Origin: an uncultured Pseudomonadota bacterium
GTDB taxonomy: Bacteria > Pseudomonadota > Alphaproteobacteria > RF32 > CAG-239
Assembly (NCBI GenBank): GCA_949292335.1
Contig: CASEYY010000041.1
Location: 1-64,000 of the forward strand
Direction of reading: 5' to 3'
Length of the DNA: 64,000 bases
The position numbers and the translations under genes are program-made. Every line of letters starts with the position of its first letter. Within the stretch, counting starts at the first letter, position 1. Below the pieces are notes generated by a model. It saw only the letters and a program-made list of their open reading frames with translations. It had not been told where the DNA came from and searched no databases. This document shows, piece by piece, positions 47,785 through 55,887 of the stretch.

Positions 47785-48164
47785 GCTCTAAAAGCCAGAG
47801 AATCTGGGCGACTCCTTAAAATATACCTGTCAAGAAATTTAATTGCAATGTTCAATAAAAGTTCTGTTGTTTTTATTTTTTTTTAACCTAATATCCAAAT
47901 CACTTTGTTAGAGAATTTTGAAATTTATTTTTGAAATTTTTAGAATCTACTAAGCAGACAGTATGGTCTATTTATTAGTTGTCAGCTTATACCTCGTGAA
48001 TCCACTTGGGGTAAAACTTCTCTCCTAAATTTTATGCGGTCCGGGGAAGACTTCGTAAAAAAACTCTGATGGGAGACAGATGGTTGTTTTACCTAAAATG
48101 TGCCTTGCGAATTTGTTGTAAACTGGCTAGGTTTTAATTTTTAAGAATGAATTGGGGAGTAAAA
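47785..48164 (+). other. Intergenic region between rpsT and dnaA
   Basis: 380 bases without a gene. It contains GANTC sites at 47800, 47810, 47943 and 47998, a repeated TTTTGAAATTT (near 47916 and 47930), a weak promoter candidate TTGAAA (47918-47923) with TTAGAA (47940-47945), and the structured region 47951-48093. No clear DnaA box and no origin-like AT-rich box array was found, so an origin here is not supported. Confidence 0.5.
47951..48093 (+). ncRNA. Candidate structured leader or small RNA before dnaA
   Basis: Several paired elements fit in order. Hairpin 1: TAAGC-A-GACA (47951-47960) with TGTC-A-GCTTA (47980-47989). Hairpin 2: ACCTCGTG (47991-47998) with CAC-TT-GGGGT (48003-48012). 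A nested long hairpin: GGTAAAAC (48010-48017) with GTTTTACC (48086-48093), TCTCCT (48021-48026) with GGGAGA (48071-48076), and TTATG (48032-48036) with CGTAA (48054-48058). Hairpin 2 and the outer stem share 48010-48012, so they exclude each other. It could be a dnaA 5' UTR element or an independent RNA; no known family was recognised. Confidence 0.45.
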
Positions 48165-49610
48165 ATGGCCGAAGAAACAGTTGTTAATGACAAAACGGTT
48201 TTGGAACAATGGGGACAAATTTGTGACCAATTAAAAATTGAAATCGGCGAAACCGCTTTTGACAGTTGGCTCAAGCCTTTAACAATAGGTTCTTTCTCTG
48301 ACGGGACTATGAATATTTGTGTACCGACCAGATTTATGAGAAATTGGGTAATTACTAACTATAGCGACAGAATCCACAAAATCTGGCAGAAAAAAAATCC
48401 GCAAATCCAAAATATTAATTTCGTTATTCAATCGGGACAAGATGTTATCTCTGCTAAGGGGCTGTACAATCCGACTTGCCGTTCTTTGTTGAAAAAAGTT
48501 ACATCTTCTCCTTCTCCGCAAAATATATACCAATCAGGTATTAATTCGGTCATCGCTAATGCAAACGAATCATCGTTGAATGACTCTTTGTCGGTGCCTT
48601 TGAATCCACAATATACTTTTGACAATTTTGTAGTCGGAAAAACCAATGAGTTTGCTTATGCAGCAGCTCGTAAGGTTGCAGAATCGAGAAATATTTCTTT
48701 CAACCCGCTGTTCTTATACTCAGGTGTCGGATTGGGAAAAACTCACCTCATGCACGCGATTGCATGGCATATCAAACAACAAGATCCGTCGCGTAATATC
48801 GTATATCTTTCGGCCGAAAAATTTATGTATAAGTTTGTTAGAGCCTTGCGTTATAAAGATACTACCGCCTTTAAGGAACAATTCCGTTCGGTTGATGTAT
48901 TGATGGTTGACGATGTACAATTTATGGGCGGCAAAGACACCACCCAAGAGGAATTTTTCTATACCTTTAACTCTCTTATTGAAGAAGGCAGACAAATCAT
49001 TATTTCTGCCGATAAATCTCCGGCAGATTTGGAAGGAATCGAAGCCAGATTAAAATCCAGATTGGGTTGCGGTTTGGTGGCTGATATTCATCCCACCGAT
49101 TTTGATTTGAGAATGGGAATTTTGAACTCTAAAGCCAAACAACTCGGTTTGGAATTACCCCAAAAGGTTGCTGAATTTTTGGCTACCAAAATCACCTCAA
49201 ACATCAGAGAATTGGAAGGGGCTTTGCGTAGAGTTATTGCTCACTCTCAGCTCTTGAGTAATCACGAGATAACTCTGGATATGACCCAAGATATCTTGAA
49301 AGATATGCTCCGCTCTTTTGACAAGAGAACTACCATTGATGAAATCCAGAAAAAAGTTGCCGAGCACTTCAATATTTCGGTTAAAGAAATGCAGTCATCA
49401 AGAAGAGCTCGCACCGTTGCCAGACCTCGCCAAATTGCAATGTATCTGGCTAAGCAACTGACTTCTCGTTCTTTGCCGGAAATCGGACGCAAGTTTGACC
49501 GTGACCACACTACGGTTATGCATGCCGTAAGAAAGGTTGAAGAGCTTATCATGGAAGATATGTCTTTGGCCGAAAATGTGGAAACTTTGCGAAGAGCTTT
49601 GGAAGCCTAA
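48165..49610 (+). CDS. dnaA: Chromosomal replication initiator protein DnaA
   Basis: 481 residues from ATG 48165 (GGGGAG 6 bases upstream, favoured over ATG 48147). Domain I (1-~90), variable linker, AAA+ domain III with Walker A GVGLGKTHL and Walker B VLMVDDVQF, and domain IV with the DNA-binding signature FDRDHTTVMHAVRKVEEL. It opens the origin by binding ATP-dependent oligomers on DnaA boxes. A long, foldable 5' region precedes it. dnaN and recF follow. Confidence 0.98.
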   Translation: MAEETVVNDKTVLEQWGQICDQLKIEIGETAFDSWLKPLTIGSFSDGTMNICVPTRFMRNWVITNYSDRIHKIWQKKNPQIQNINFVIQSGQDVISAKGLYNPTCRSLLKKVTSSPSPQNIYQSGINSVIANANESSLNDSLSVPLNPQYTFDNFVVGKTNEFAYAAARKVAESRNISFNPLFLYSGVGLGKTHLMHAIAWHIKQQDPSRNIVYLSAEKFMYKFVRALRYKDTTAFKEQFRSVDVLMVDDVQFMGGKDTTQEEFFYTFNSLIEEGRQIIISADKSPADLEGIEARLKSRLGCGLVADIHPTDFDLRMGILNSKAKQLGLELPQKVAEFLATKITSNIRELEGALRRVIAHSQLLSNHEITLDMTQDILKDMLRSFDKRTTIDEIQKKVAEHFNISVKEMQSSRRARTVARPRQIAMYLAKQLTSRSLPEIGRKFDRDHTTVMHAVRKVEELIMEDMSLAENVETLRRALEA

Positions 49611-49630
49611 ATCTGCTTAAAAAGCTGTTG

Positions 49631-49707
49631 ACGACTTATTGTTTTGACTTTTGATTTTGGCGGTTTATGCTATAATCCGGTCAACATTAACAATAAGTCG
49701 TTTTTTT
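49631..49707 (+). repeat. 13-bp inverted repeat enclosing the dnaN promoter
   Basis: ACGACTTATTGTT (49631-49643) and AACAATAAGTCGT (49689-49701) are perfect reverse complements around 45 bases and are followed by six T residues. As RNA it would be a terminator-like stem for read-through from dnaA. As DNA it could be a binding site around the promoter. Transcripts from the inner promoter start inside the repeat and cannot form the stem. Confidence 0.7.
49668..49676 (+). promoter_or_regulatory. Extended -10 promoter of dnaN
   Basis: TGCTATAAT is a consensus extended -10. A weak TTTTGA (49650 region) sits 16 bp upstream. The same TGCTATAAT is used before the PBP gene at 33185. Confidence 0.6.
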
Positions 49708-49720
49708 ATGGGTTGAAAAT

Positions 49721-50839
49721 ATGAGATTTACTATTGAACGTGCTAATCTACTTAAAACTCTGAGCCATGTTCAGAGCATCGTGGAAAAAAGAAACACCAT
49801 TCCGGTTCTCTCAAATGTAAGAATCGAAGCTTTGGGTGACGGTATAAGCTTTAAGGCTACCGATATGGATACCGAAATCACCGAAATGGCTGATGCTAAA
49901 ATTATCGAAACAGGTGCAACCACCGCTCCGGCTCATATGCTTTACGATATCGTACGCAAGCTTTCGGACGGATCACAGGTTGAGTTGATTTATCCTGATG
50001 ATAAAGGCCAGCTTACAATATCTTCCGGTCGCTCCAAATTCTCGCTTTCAACCATTGCCGTAGAAGATTTTCCGGTTATTTCCGGTGATAAATTACCGAC
50101 ATCTTTTGTTATGGCCAAAGACGAATTAAAAGATGTTATTGACAGAACTCAATTCGCCGTTTCAACCGAAGAAACCAGATATTATTTAAATGGTTTGTTT
50201 GTTCATGCCAAAAAAGAAGGGGCTTCCGAAGTATTGCGTGTAGTTGCTACCGATGGTCACCGCTTGGCTTGCGTTGAAACTCCGCTACCTAAAGGTGCCG
50301 AAAACCTCAACGGTGTCATTATCCCAAGGAAAACCGTCGCCGAAATCAGAAAACTTATTGACGATAACTCCGTGGAGAATGTTACGGTTGAAATATCGGA
50401 GAATAAGGTTCGCTTCTCAATTACCGATATTACTTTGACCTCTAAATTAATCGACGGTACTTACCCCGATTACGAAAGAGTTATCCCGACCGATAATGAT
50501 AAATCTTTGGAACTTAATGTTAAAGATTTGGCGGCCGCCGTTGACCGTGTATCGGTGGTAGCAGAAAGAACCAGAGCTATTAAAATGCTCACTCATCCAA
50601 ACAAAATAACTATCGTAACTTCAAGTCCGGATTTGGGCAGTGCATCCGAGGATTTGGAAGCTAAATATGATGCCGAAGCTTTGGAAATCGGTTATAACTT
50701 CCGTTATCTCTTGGATATTTTGGCCGAAATTAAAGGCGATACCGTTAAAATTTCTTTTGCCGACGCTTCTTCGCCTTCGGTTATCCATGATACATCGGAT
50801 GCTAGTGCAATCTATGTTTTAATGCCAATGAGAGTATAA
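49721..50839 (+). CDS. dnaN: DNA polymerase III sliding clamp (beta subunit)
   Basis: 372 residues, normal. The three-domain clamp binds around DNA and tethers polymerases. N-terminal MRFTIERANLLKTLSHVQSIVEKR and C-terminal YVLMPMRV match the family. Its stop is immediately followed by the recF ATG. dnaA, dnaN and recF form the conserved replication cluster. Confidence 0.98.
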   Translation: MRFTIERANLLKTLSHVQSIVEKRNTIPVLSNVRIEALGDGISFKATDMDTEITEMADAKIIETGATTAPAHMLYDIVRKLSDGSQVELIYPDDKGQLTISSGRSKFSLSTIAVEDFPVISGDKLPTSFVMAKDELKDVIDRTQFAVSTEETRYYLNGLFVHAKKEGASEVLRVVATDGHRLACVETPLPKGAENLNGVIIPRKTVAEIRKLIDDNSVENVTVEISENKVRFSITDITLTSKLIDGTYPDYERVIPTDNDKSLELNVKDLAAAVDRVSVVAERTRAIKMLTHPNKITIVTSSPDLGSASEDLEAKYDAEALEIGYNFRYLLDILAEIKGDTVKISFADASSPSVIHDTSDASAIYVLMPMRV

Positions 50840-52069
50840 ATGAATCAACTCGCATATAGTTTGGCCAGTTTAACTAAGTTAAAGTCAGGTGTAAAACGCC
50901 TGACTTTAACTGACTTTAGAAACTACCAATCTTTGCGTATTGAAGCCGAAATCGCTCCCATTGTTATATATGGCGAAAACGGAAGCGGTAAAACCAATAT
51001 TTTGGAGGCAATCTCTTTTCTAACTCCGGGAAGAGGTCTCAGAGCTGCCAGACTGGCTGATATAAAAAGATTTATTCCCCAAATTGCCGCCTCAAACGAA
51101 ATATCTTTTATCTCTCCGCTTAATTGGGCGGTGGCCGCCGATATTTATTTGAACGACGAAGTAGTCAACATTGCTACGGCAGTCGAAAAGTCTAATCGCG
51201 AAACATCAGATGACTTTGAGAGTACAACTTCTTTTGAAAGAAGAATTGTTAAAATAAATGAGCAAAAAGCATCTTCGCAAGCCGAGTTGGGAAAATATTT
51301 TGCGGCAAATTGGATAACTCCGCAAATGGACAGGTTATTCAGGGGTGGAAGCCAACCCAGAAGAGCCTTTCTAGACAGGCTGGTATATGCCTTTGATTTT
51401 GAACATGGCAAAAGAACCGCAAATTTTGAACACTTGTATCGTGAGTGGTTTCGCCTGATAAAGTCAGGAAAATCGGACAATATCTGGCTTGATTCTCTAG
51501 AAGAAAAAATGGCCGCGGAAGGAGTTGCCATCGCAGCGGCCAGAAAAGAGCAAATTACCAGACTTAACGCCTTTATCGAAAATGAGCCTGATGATGTATT
51601 TCCTTCGGTAAAGATGGAGCTTTGCGGTATCATCGAAAACGCTTTGGATAAAAAAGCCGCCGTGGAAGTTGAATTTGACTATAAAAACCTGATAGCCAAA
51701 CAACGATATAAAGCAATGGAAAATGAATCTCCGGACGGCGTTAACAAAACCGATTTTAAGGTCTTCTTTAAAAAGAAAGGTATGCCTGCCGAGTTATGCT
51801 CTACCGGCGAACAGAAATCATTGCTTATCAGCATTATTTTAGCCCAAACCAAATGCCAGACCTTGCACCAAGGATTTGCTCCGGTTATGTTGCTTGATGA
51901 AGTTGCGGCTCACCTTGATGATATAAAAAAAGAGGCTTTACTGAAAAAAATTAAAGATTTGGGTATTCAAGCTTGGATTACCACTACCAATCCGGAAATT
52001 TTTGCTTCCATTAAAAATGACGCACAGTTCTTTTGCCTAAAAAATAATAAGCTGCTGCAAACAGATTAA
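50840..52069 (+). CDS. recF: DNA repair and replication protein RecF
   Basis: 409 residues. Walker A GENGSGKTNILEAI near 48, then the RecF hinge and a C-terminal LLDEVAAHLDD Walker B/signature region. It loads RecA at gapped DNA with RecO and RecR. The ATG directly follows the dnaN stop, giving an extra ~18 residues before the usual start (LTLTDFRNY). Those residues are encoded over a strong hairpin (50877-50911), so a later start cannot be ruled out, but no RBS supports one. Confidence 0.93.
   Translation: MNQLAYSLASLTKLKSGVKRLTLTDFRNYQSLRIEAEIAPIVIYGENGSGKTNILEAISFLTPGRGLRAARLADIKRFIPQIAASNEISFISPLNWAVAADIYLNDEVVNIATAVEKSNRETSDDFESTTSFERRIVKINEQKASSQAELGKYFAANWITPQMDRLFRGGSQPRRAFLDRLVYAFDFEHGKRTANFEHLYREWFRLIKSGKSDNIWLDSLEEKMAAEGVAIAAARKEQITRLNAFIENEPDDVFPSVKMELCGIIENALDKKAAVEVEFDYKNLIAKQRYKAMENESPDGVNKTDFKVFFKKKGMPAELCSTGEQKSLLISIILAQTKCQTLHQGFAPVMLLDEVAAHLDDIKKEALLKKIKDLGIQAWITTTNPEIFASIKNDAQFFCLKNNKLLQTD
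50877..50911 (+). repeat. Strong hairpin inside the first codons of recF
   Basis: AGTTAAAGTCAGG (50877-50889) is the perfect reverse complement of CCTGACTTTAACT (50899-50911), with 9 bases between. No T run follows, so it is not a standard terminator. It may slow ribosomes or alter transcript stability. Confidence 0.7.
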
Positions 52070-52095
52070 AATAAAAAAATAATCATCATAAAAAC

Positions 52096-52205
52096 GAATC
52101 GCTGCAACGATTTGCGGAGAATCGTCGGTTTTGTTTGCGGGAATCGGTAATTTTTTGTTAAGCATTGTTAAATAGAATCGACCATGTAATACTGATTCGC
52201 GATTC
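52096..52205 (+). promoter_or_regulatory. GANTC cluster in the autotransporter promoter region
   Basis: Six GANTC sites occur within 110 bases: GAATC at 52096, 52119, 52141 and 52175, and GATTC at 52194 and 52201. Five of them extend to GAATCG on one strand. A candidate -10 (TGTAAT, 52185-52190) lies among them. GANTC is the CcrM target in Alphaproteobacteria. The dense cluster resembles in logic the GATC sites controlling E. coli antigen 43; regulation here is inference. Confidence 0.6.
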
Positions 52206-52224
52206 TGTTTACGGTGTGACTTTT

Positions 52225-55200
52225 ATGTTGGTTGTTGAAAAAAAATATATGCTTTTTACAAGCCGGGCTTTGGCAACATTACTGTTGCTTTACGGAAGCT
52301 CCGCTTTGGCCGTTGAGGAAAGCAAAGATGTTTCCTCAGGTGAAACCGTAAACGACTTAACCATTTCTACCGACGATACGGCCGACTACGCAATACTCAA
52401 TGTAAACAGCGGGGGTACGGCTCAAAACACTACCGTAAGTACCGATGGTGTTATGTATGTGGCCGGTTCGGCAACGCAAATAACCGTAAACAACCAAGGT
52501 GCTGTTGGAGTACAATCCGGCGGAATTGCAAATGACATTTCCTTAGATGAAGGATACTTGAATGTTTCTGGTAGCGGCTCGGCGACCAATGTCACAGCTA
52601 CCAACAATAGTACTATCGATGCTTCTGAAAGCGGAGCTAATATATCCGGTTTAACGATGGATTCTTCAAGCAATTTCTATTTTTCGACCAATATTGAATT
52701 GTCTGCGGCAACTCTTGACGGTAGTGATATGGGAAGCATAAGTGCCAGTACAGCTACAGATTTGGTCATCAATAAAGGATCAAACCTTGAAGTAGACAGC
52801 GGCGGGTCTGCTAACAACACGACCGTCAACGGCGGAAGTCTTGATGTTATAAATGGTGCCTTAATTACCGACACCACGGTAAATAGCGGCGGCACGGTAA
52901 ATGTTACCTCGGGCTCGGCCGATACGATTACGGTGACCGAAAGCGGAACCGTCAATGTTGACAGCTCCTCTACCGTAACCGATGTTACTTTAACCGGAAC
53001 CGATAGCGATAATCTGGCAGTTATCAATATTAACGGAGGAACCGCACAGAGTACTACCCTTAACCAATTTAGCGAGATGAATGTAAACTCCGGCTTGGCC
53101 GAACAAACTTCCGTCGGAAATAATGCCGTTATCAATGTCAACGGAGGAACGGCAAATAATACAACCATACAAAGCGGCGGAACCATTAATGCTACTGCCG
53201 CCGGAGTAACCATATCAGATGTTACACTGGAAGACGGAAGTATATTTAATTTTTCAACCGACGTTTATATCACAGATGTAAAAGCCGCCGACGGCTCGGT
53301 CACGGGTGCAACAGTCGAAAATAATACAGCTTCCGGATTTAATATTACCGATGGTTCAAACTTAACGGCAAATGCAGGCGGAACTATTACAAATTCCACG
53401 GTCAGCGGGGGAACGGCAACCGTGGAAAATAACGGTACCATTATTGATACGACTTTCGAAAACGGAGGCACCTTGGTAGCAAATCAAGCAGGTGCTCAAG
53501 TGGGAAACGGTGTTGTAATTGACACTGATACCGGTGCCGGTTTTAATTTGTCGACCTCGGCTACGGTTAATGGCTTAACTTATGGGACACAAACCATAAA
53601 TATTACCGATAATTCAACTTCTGATTTTGACATCTTAGCGGGATCGACACTGGCTGTTGACAATGCCGGCACTGCTTCAAATATTAATGTTAACGGTGGC
53701 ACACTTAATGTAAATTCCGGCGGAACCACAAATACCATAACCGTCAATTCGGGACAAATGAATATTGATGCCGCTGCGGCTTACAATACCGTAATCAACA
53801 ATTCTGCCGTCGTTGCCGCAACCGGCAATTCTAGCTTATCTGATACAAATATTAATTCCGGCGGAACACTAAACATTAGTTCAGGTACTGCGGCAAACAC
53901 ACTATACATCGGAAACGGCGGAGTATTGAATGTCAATCAAGACGCAACGGCAAATGATATTAATGTGAGCGGAACGGCAAATATTAACAACGGAGGATTC
54001 GCTTCGGATGTTACGATTAATAATGCCGGTATTTTGAATGTTGCGAATGGGGCAACAGCCTCAACGGTCACGACCAACAATGGCGGTATCCTTGTTACAT
54101 CGGCAGGTGCCACCGTTGATAATCTTACCGCTAATGCAAATTCCATACTCAATTTGGGCACCGGAACAATACTCAAAAATGCTTTGGTAATCGACAAAGA
54201 TGCAAATACCGCCGGTTCATCTCTTGACTTCGGCAATTTGTTCGGAACCGGTACACAGCTTACTTCTTTAACCTTAACCAATGGCGTAAATGAGGCTTTC
54301 GGCGGAGAACTTACCAGCCAAGCCGCAACAGACACCTCTTTAACCCTTTCCAACGGAAATTATATTATTTCCGATAATGGCCAGAACGGCACCGTGCAAG
54401 TGAGCGGATGGAACAATGTTACTCTTGCAGAAGCAACCGTAAGATTGGAATCCGATGTTACCTTAAACGGAACAGAACAGAACTTTATTATTAATAACGG
54501 AGCAACCCTTGATGTGTCCGGAACTTTAGGAAATGTCATAAATGCTTCAATCAACGGTAACTTGGTTAATAACGGTACGGTTGATTTTAGTTTAACTTCC
54601 GACGGAAGTGCAAATGATATTCTTAACATATCCGGAAATCTTACCGGTGCTACCGGTTCAAATATTGTAATGAACATAAACACCTTGGCAAATTCTTCCG
54701 ACAAACTGGTTGTTGGGGGGCAGGTGTCAGGTTCTAACAGTATTTATTTTAAGACATCTTCTACCGCTTTGCCATCTGCAAACATCCTTTTCGCCGAAGC
54801 TACCGGCGGAATGGCCGATGCTTTCAGTATCTGGAGAGTGGAAGGGTCTCCTTATGCTTGGGATGTATTATTTGAAAATAATAAATGGTATGCTTATGTC
54901 ACAAACGGCAATCAACCGGATGTCGTGCCGGAGATGGCTGCTTATTATGGATTAATTGATAATATGTTTATGCAGACTACCAACTTAGGAGCAAATTTAC
55001 GGAACCTGATGACAGAAAGTTCGTTCCGTAAGGCTCCTTGTAGGGTTCCTAATAATCTTAAATACACCAACCGTATTTGTTATAGCAATCGTCCAGTCCT
55101 TTCGGGTTGGTTCGCTCCGGTATATAGTTCGGCCGAGGTAAAATCTCCGTATAATTATGAAGCCTCTCTATATGGGGCTGACGGCGGACTGGATATACTG

Positions 55201-55887
55201 GGTGACGGAAATACCAAATTCGGTATTATGGCTTCCTATCGCAACGGTTCTTATAATTTTGACGATAACGGTACTAATTACGCTATTACAAATTCTGCCG
55301 AAACAACTCTTAACTCTTATATGGGCGGTATTTACATAAGACACGATAGTAATTATCTGTCTTTGATTGCCGCAGCTTATGCCGGTAAAGTTGATGCCGA
55401 TATCTCTACCGATGACAGGGTCAGTGCCGATACATCCGCTACCGTGACCGGTGCAACCCTTGATGTTAATTATATTTGGCAAAACATCAGCGGATTCCGC
55501 ATTGAACCGGGGGTTAGAATTTCTTATACTAGGTTAGCGGTTGATGATCTTAACGATAATGCCGGAAAATCCGTTGACTTTGGTAACAGCTCAAGAATTG
55601 AAGCCGAAGCCGGAATTAAATTTGCTCAAAGATGGGAATTCCGCGACGCAAAGGCCGAGATTTTCTTTAGACCGGCAATCTTGCAAACCATAAATGACGG
55701 TAATGATTTTGAGCTGATTATCGATAGATATTTCGAATCTCTGGAAGATCGCACCCTTACCAGACTTGAACTGGGTACTTCTTTTGATATGCTTGGTAAC
55801 TGGAGTGCGGCAATGTCGGGAGCTTACACCTTTGATTCCGACTACAGCGATATCTCCGCTAAATTAAGCCTGCAGTATAATTTCTAG
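52225..55887 (+). CDS. AIDA-like autotransporter adhesin
   Basis: 1220 residues from ATG 52225; ATG 52249 is an alternative. Signal sequence to about residue 30 (LATLLLLYGSSALA). The passenger (about 35-880) is built of imperfect Gly/Asn/Thr/Ser repeats of the form NVNSGGTAxNTTV, typical of beta-helical AIDA/antigen 43-like adhesins. A linker precedes a C-terminal beta-barrel (about 950-1220) ending in LQYNF with a terminal Phe. It would be exported to the surface and mediate adhesion or aggregation. It is not clear whether the passenger is cleaved. Confidence 0.9.
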   Translation: MLVVEKKYMLFTSRALATLLLLYGSSALAVEESKDVSSGETVNDLTISTDDTADYAILNVNSGGTAQNTTVSTDGVMYVAGSATQITVNNQGAVGVQSGGIANDISLDEGYLNVSGSGSATNVTATNNSTIDASESGANISGLTMDSSSNFYFSTNIELSAATLDGSDMGSISASTATDLVINKGSNLEVDSGGSANNTTVNGGSLDVINGALITDTTVNSGGTVNVTSGSADTITVTESGTVNVDSSSTVTDVTLTGTDSDNLAVININGGTAQSTTLNQFSEMNVNSGLAEQTSVGNNAVINVNGGTANNTTIQSGGTINATAAGVTISDVTLEDGSIFNFSTDVYITDVKAADGSVTGATVENNTASGFNITDGSNLTANAGGTITNSTVSGGTATVENNGTIIDTTFENGGTLVANQAGAQVGNGVVIDTDTGAGFNLSTSATVNGLTYGTQTINITDNSTSDFDILAGSTLAVDNAGTASNINVNGGTLNVNSGGTTNTITVNSGQMNIDAAAAYNTVINNSAVVAATGNSSLSDTNINSGGTLNISSGTAANTLYIGNGGVLNVNQDATANDINVSGTANINNGGFASDVTINNAGILNVANGATASTVTTNNGGILVTSAGATVDNLTANANSILNLGTGTILKNALVIDKDANTAGSSLDFGNLFGTGTQLTSLTLTNGVNEAFGGELTSQAATDTSLTLSNGNYIISDNGQNGTVQVSGWNNVTLAEATVRLESDVTLNGTEQNFIINNGATLDVSGTLGNVINASINGNLVNNGTVDFSLTSDGSANDILNISGNLTGATGSNIVMNINTLANSSDKLVVGGQVSGSNSIYFKTSSTALPSANILFAEATGGMADAFSIWRVEGSPYAWDVLFENNKWYAYVTNGNQPDVVPEMAAYYGLIDNMFMQTTNLGANLRNLMTESSFRKAPCRVPNNLKYTNRICYSNRPVLSGWFAPVYSSAEVKSPYNYEASLYGADGGLDILGDGNTKFGIMASYRNGSYNFDDNGTNYAITNSAETTLNSYMGGIYIRHDSNYLSLIAAAYAGKVDADISTDDRVSADTSATVTGATLDVNYIWQNISGFRIEPGVRISYTRLAVDDLNDNAGKSVDFGNSSRIEAEAGIKFAQRWEFRDAKAEIFFRPAILQTINDGNDFELIIDRYFESLEDRTLTRLELGTSFDMLGNWSAAMSGAYTFDSDYSDISAKLSLQYNF

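Noticed and set aside
48037..48054. GGTCCGGGGAAG resembling the SRP RNA apical motif
   Set aside because: The SRP motif GGTCCGGAAGGAAGCAGCC is not reproduced and the flanking pairing differs.
47785..48164. Possible oriC
   Set aside because: No DnaA-box array (TTATCCACA-like) or AT-rich unwinding box was found; the region is better explained by an RNA structure and dnaA leader.
52677..53213. Minus-strand ORF of 178 residues and similar ones to 54704
   Set aside because: Antisense to the repeat-rich autotransporter passenger; hydrophobic artefact of its codon pattern.
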